Positions 5,796-6,524 of a stretch of 6,524 nt of DNA are shown in pieces (within the stretch, counting starts at the first letter, position 1; the number at the start of each line of letters is the position of its first letter). Source of the DNA: Acidobacteriaceae bacterium (lineage in GTDB: Bacteria > Acidobacteriota > Terriglobia > Terriglobales > Acidobacteriaceae). The stretch is taken from the NCBI GenBank assembly GCA_025462805.1, contig JAOAPJ010000236.1, positions 1 through 6,524 on the forward strand. Reading direction: 5' to 3'. The translations under genes were made by a program, and so were the position numbers. The notes under the pieces are model-generated. The model had not been told where the DNA came from and made no database searches. It worked only from the letters and a program-made list of their open reading frames with translations.

Positions 5796-6524
5796 TCAGT
5801 AATGCAAAGTGGATATCTCGGCGCGGCCGTTCGCTGGCGCCTGCCGCGCCAGCACCAGCGTGATATCGTCCGGCTGCTCCTGCTCGCCAATCCACGCGCG
5901 TAGCCCCTGCAGCACCTGCTGCGAGATCGCGGCCAGCGGAAGATGCCTGTGCCGCTGCACCGTCTCCAACAGCCGTGCCTCGCCGAACTCACCGAACTCG
6001 TTCTCCGGTTCGGTCACTCCATCGCTGTACGCAATGAGAATGTCGCCCGGGTCCAGCGTGACGCAACCCTCGTCGTACACCATGCCATCGAGCAGGCCAA
6101 CGACGGAGCCGCCTTGGTACAGCCGCCGTATGGCGCCGCTCGCGCACAGCACGAACGGCGGCAACTGGCCTCCGTTCGAATACACCAGCCGCCGCGTGTC
6201 CGTGTTGTAGTGGGCCAGGAATAATGTGGCGTACTTCTCCGGCTGCGTACTACGGTAGAGGTGACGGTTCAACAGACTCAGCATCTTGCCCGGCGAGCTG
6301 AACGTCATCGGGGTCGACGCCAGACCGTGGTGTCCGTCCTCACCCTCCACGCACTCTTCATCCGCAAAGTGATAGGCACGCACCGCGGAATGCAGCGATG
6401 CCATCAGCAGCGCCGCCGAAATACCCTTCCCGCTGATATCTCCCATCGCCAGGCACAGCTCGCTCTTGCTCATTAGGAGAAAGTCATAGTAGTCGCCAGA
6501 GACGCTGCGTGCCGGCTTGCAGAC
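5796..6524 (-). CDS. PP2C-type serine/threonine phosphatase, SpoIIE/RsbU family, C-terminal catalytic domain (5' truncated by window)
   Basis: Visible are 242 residues of a metal-dependent phosphatase of the kind that dephosphorylates anti-sigma-factor antagonists in partner-switch signalling. The frame stays open to the window edge and reads PARSVSGDYYDF before the Met at 6471-6473, so that Met is internal and the start, probably preceded by a sensor or membrane domain, lies beyond 6524. Numbered from the edge, the metal-binding signatures are GDYYDF (10-15), GDISGKG (28-34), AYSDGVTE (165-172) and PDDITLVL (218-225); all expected acidic ligands are present. Two positions differ from the commonest family pattern: SGDYYD instead of GGDYYD, and NGGQLPP (117-123) instead of NAGHxPP. 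The stop is TGA at 5796-5798. The receptor gene follows on the same strand after 249 bp. No sigma factor, anti-sigma factor or STAS-domain gene is in the window, so the target is unknown. Confidence 0.92.
   Translation of the reverse strand, partial: VCKPARSVSGDYYDFLLMSKSELCLAMGDISGKGISAALLMASLHSAVRAYHFADEECVEGEDGHHGLASTPMTFSSPGKMLSLLNRHLYRSTQPEKYATLFLAHYNTDTRRLVYSNGGQLPPFVLCASGAIRRLYQGGSVVGLLDGMVYDEGCVTLDPGDILIAYSDGVTEPENEFGEFGEARLLETVQRHRHLPLAAISQQVLQGLRAWIGEQEQPDDITLVLARQAPANGRAEISTLHY

Noticed and set aside
5707..5799. Inverted 7-bp match CTGAGCT (5707-5713) and AGCTCAG (5793-5799)
   Set aside because: The arms are about 80 bp apart with no intermediate pairing, and one lies across the phosphatase stop. 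A match this short at that distance is expected by chance.

Overview
The window looks like a stretch of an Acidobacteriota chromosome, probably class Terriglobia (relatives of Granulicella, Terriglobus or Edaphobacter). This is inferred from the gene set: a YVTN-type beta-propeller, a large TonB-dependent receptor carrying an N-terminal carboxypeptidase-regulatory-like domain, a SpoIIE/RsbU-type phosphatase, and GC-rich coding sequence. No rRNA or housekeeping marker is present to fix the taxonomy.

Layout. Positions 1-438 (+) hold the C-terminal part of a beta-propeller protein with an exact 42-residue repeat; its stop codon lies in the loop of a small stem-loop. A 168-bp gap follows, with no convincing gene. 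A class I SAM-dependent methyltransferase (607-1299, -) and a type III polyketide synthase (1534-2592, +) are transcribed divergently from a 234-bp region. That region carries a perfect 20-bp tandem duplication and a perfect hairpin with a GCGA tetraloop. The synthase and a 980-residue TonB-dependent outer-membrane receptor (2604-5546, -) converge, with only 11 bp between their stop codons. A two-stage inverted repeat spans this junction. Its outer arms are the codons for the same tripeptide, Leu-Arg-Trp, in both proteins. Upstream of the receptor is a 249-bp spacer with an inverted repeat (GATGTA-N5-TACATC). Last comes the C-terminal catalytic domain of a PP2C-type serine/threonine phosphatase (5796 to the window edge, -).

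How the genes work together. The methyltransferase and the synthase form a plausible phenolic-lipid or alkylpyrone pair: the synthase would extend a fatty acyl starter into a resorcinol or pyrone, and the methyltransferase would alkylate the product, as in the Bacillus BpsA/BpsB and Streptomyces SrsA/SrsB pairs. The FAD-dependent oxidoreductase often found in such loci is absent here. The receptor would import an unidentified substrate across the outer membrane; no neighbouring enzyme suggests which one. The phosphatase is a signalling protein of the partner-switch type, with no partner gene in view. Nothing ties the propeller, the receptor and the phosphatase to the lipid pair. I see no CRISPR array, tRNA, rRNA, transposase or phage gene. 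The most distinctive signals are the short repeats and inverted repeats between genes, not a new gene system.
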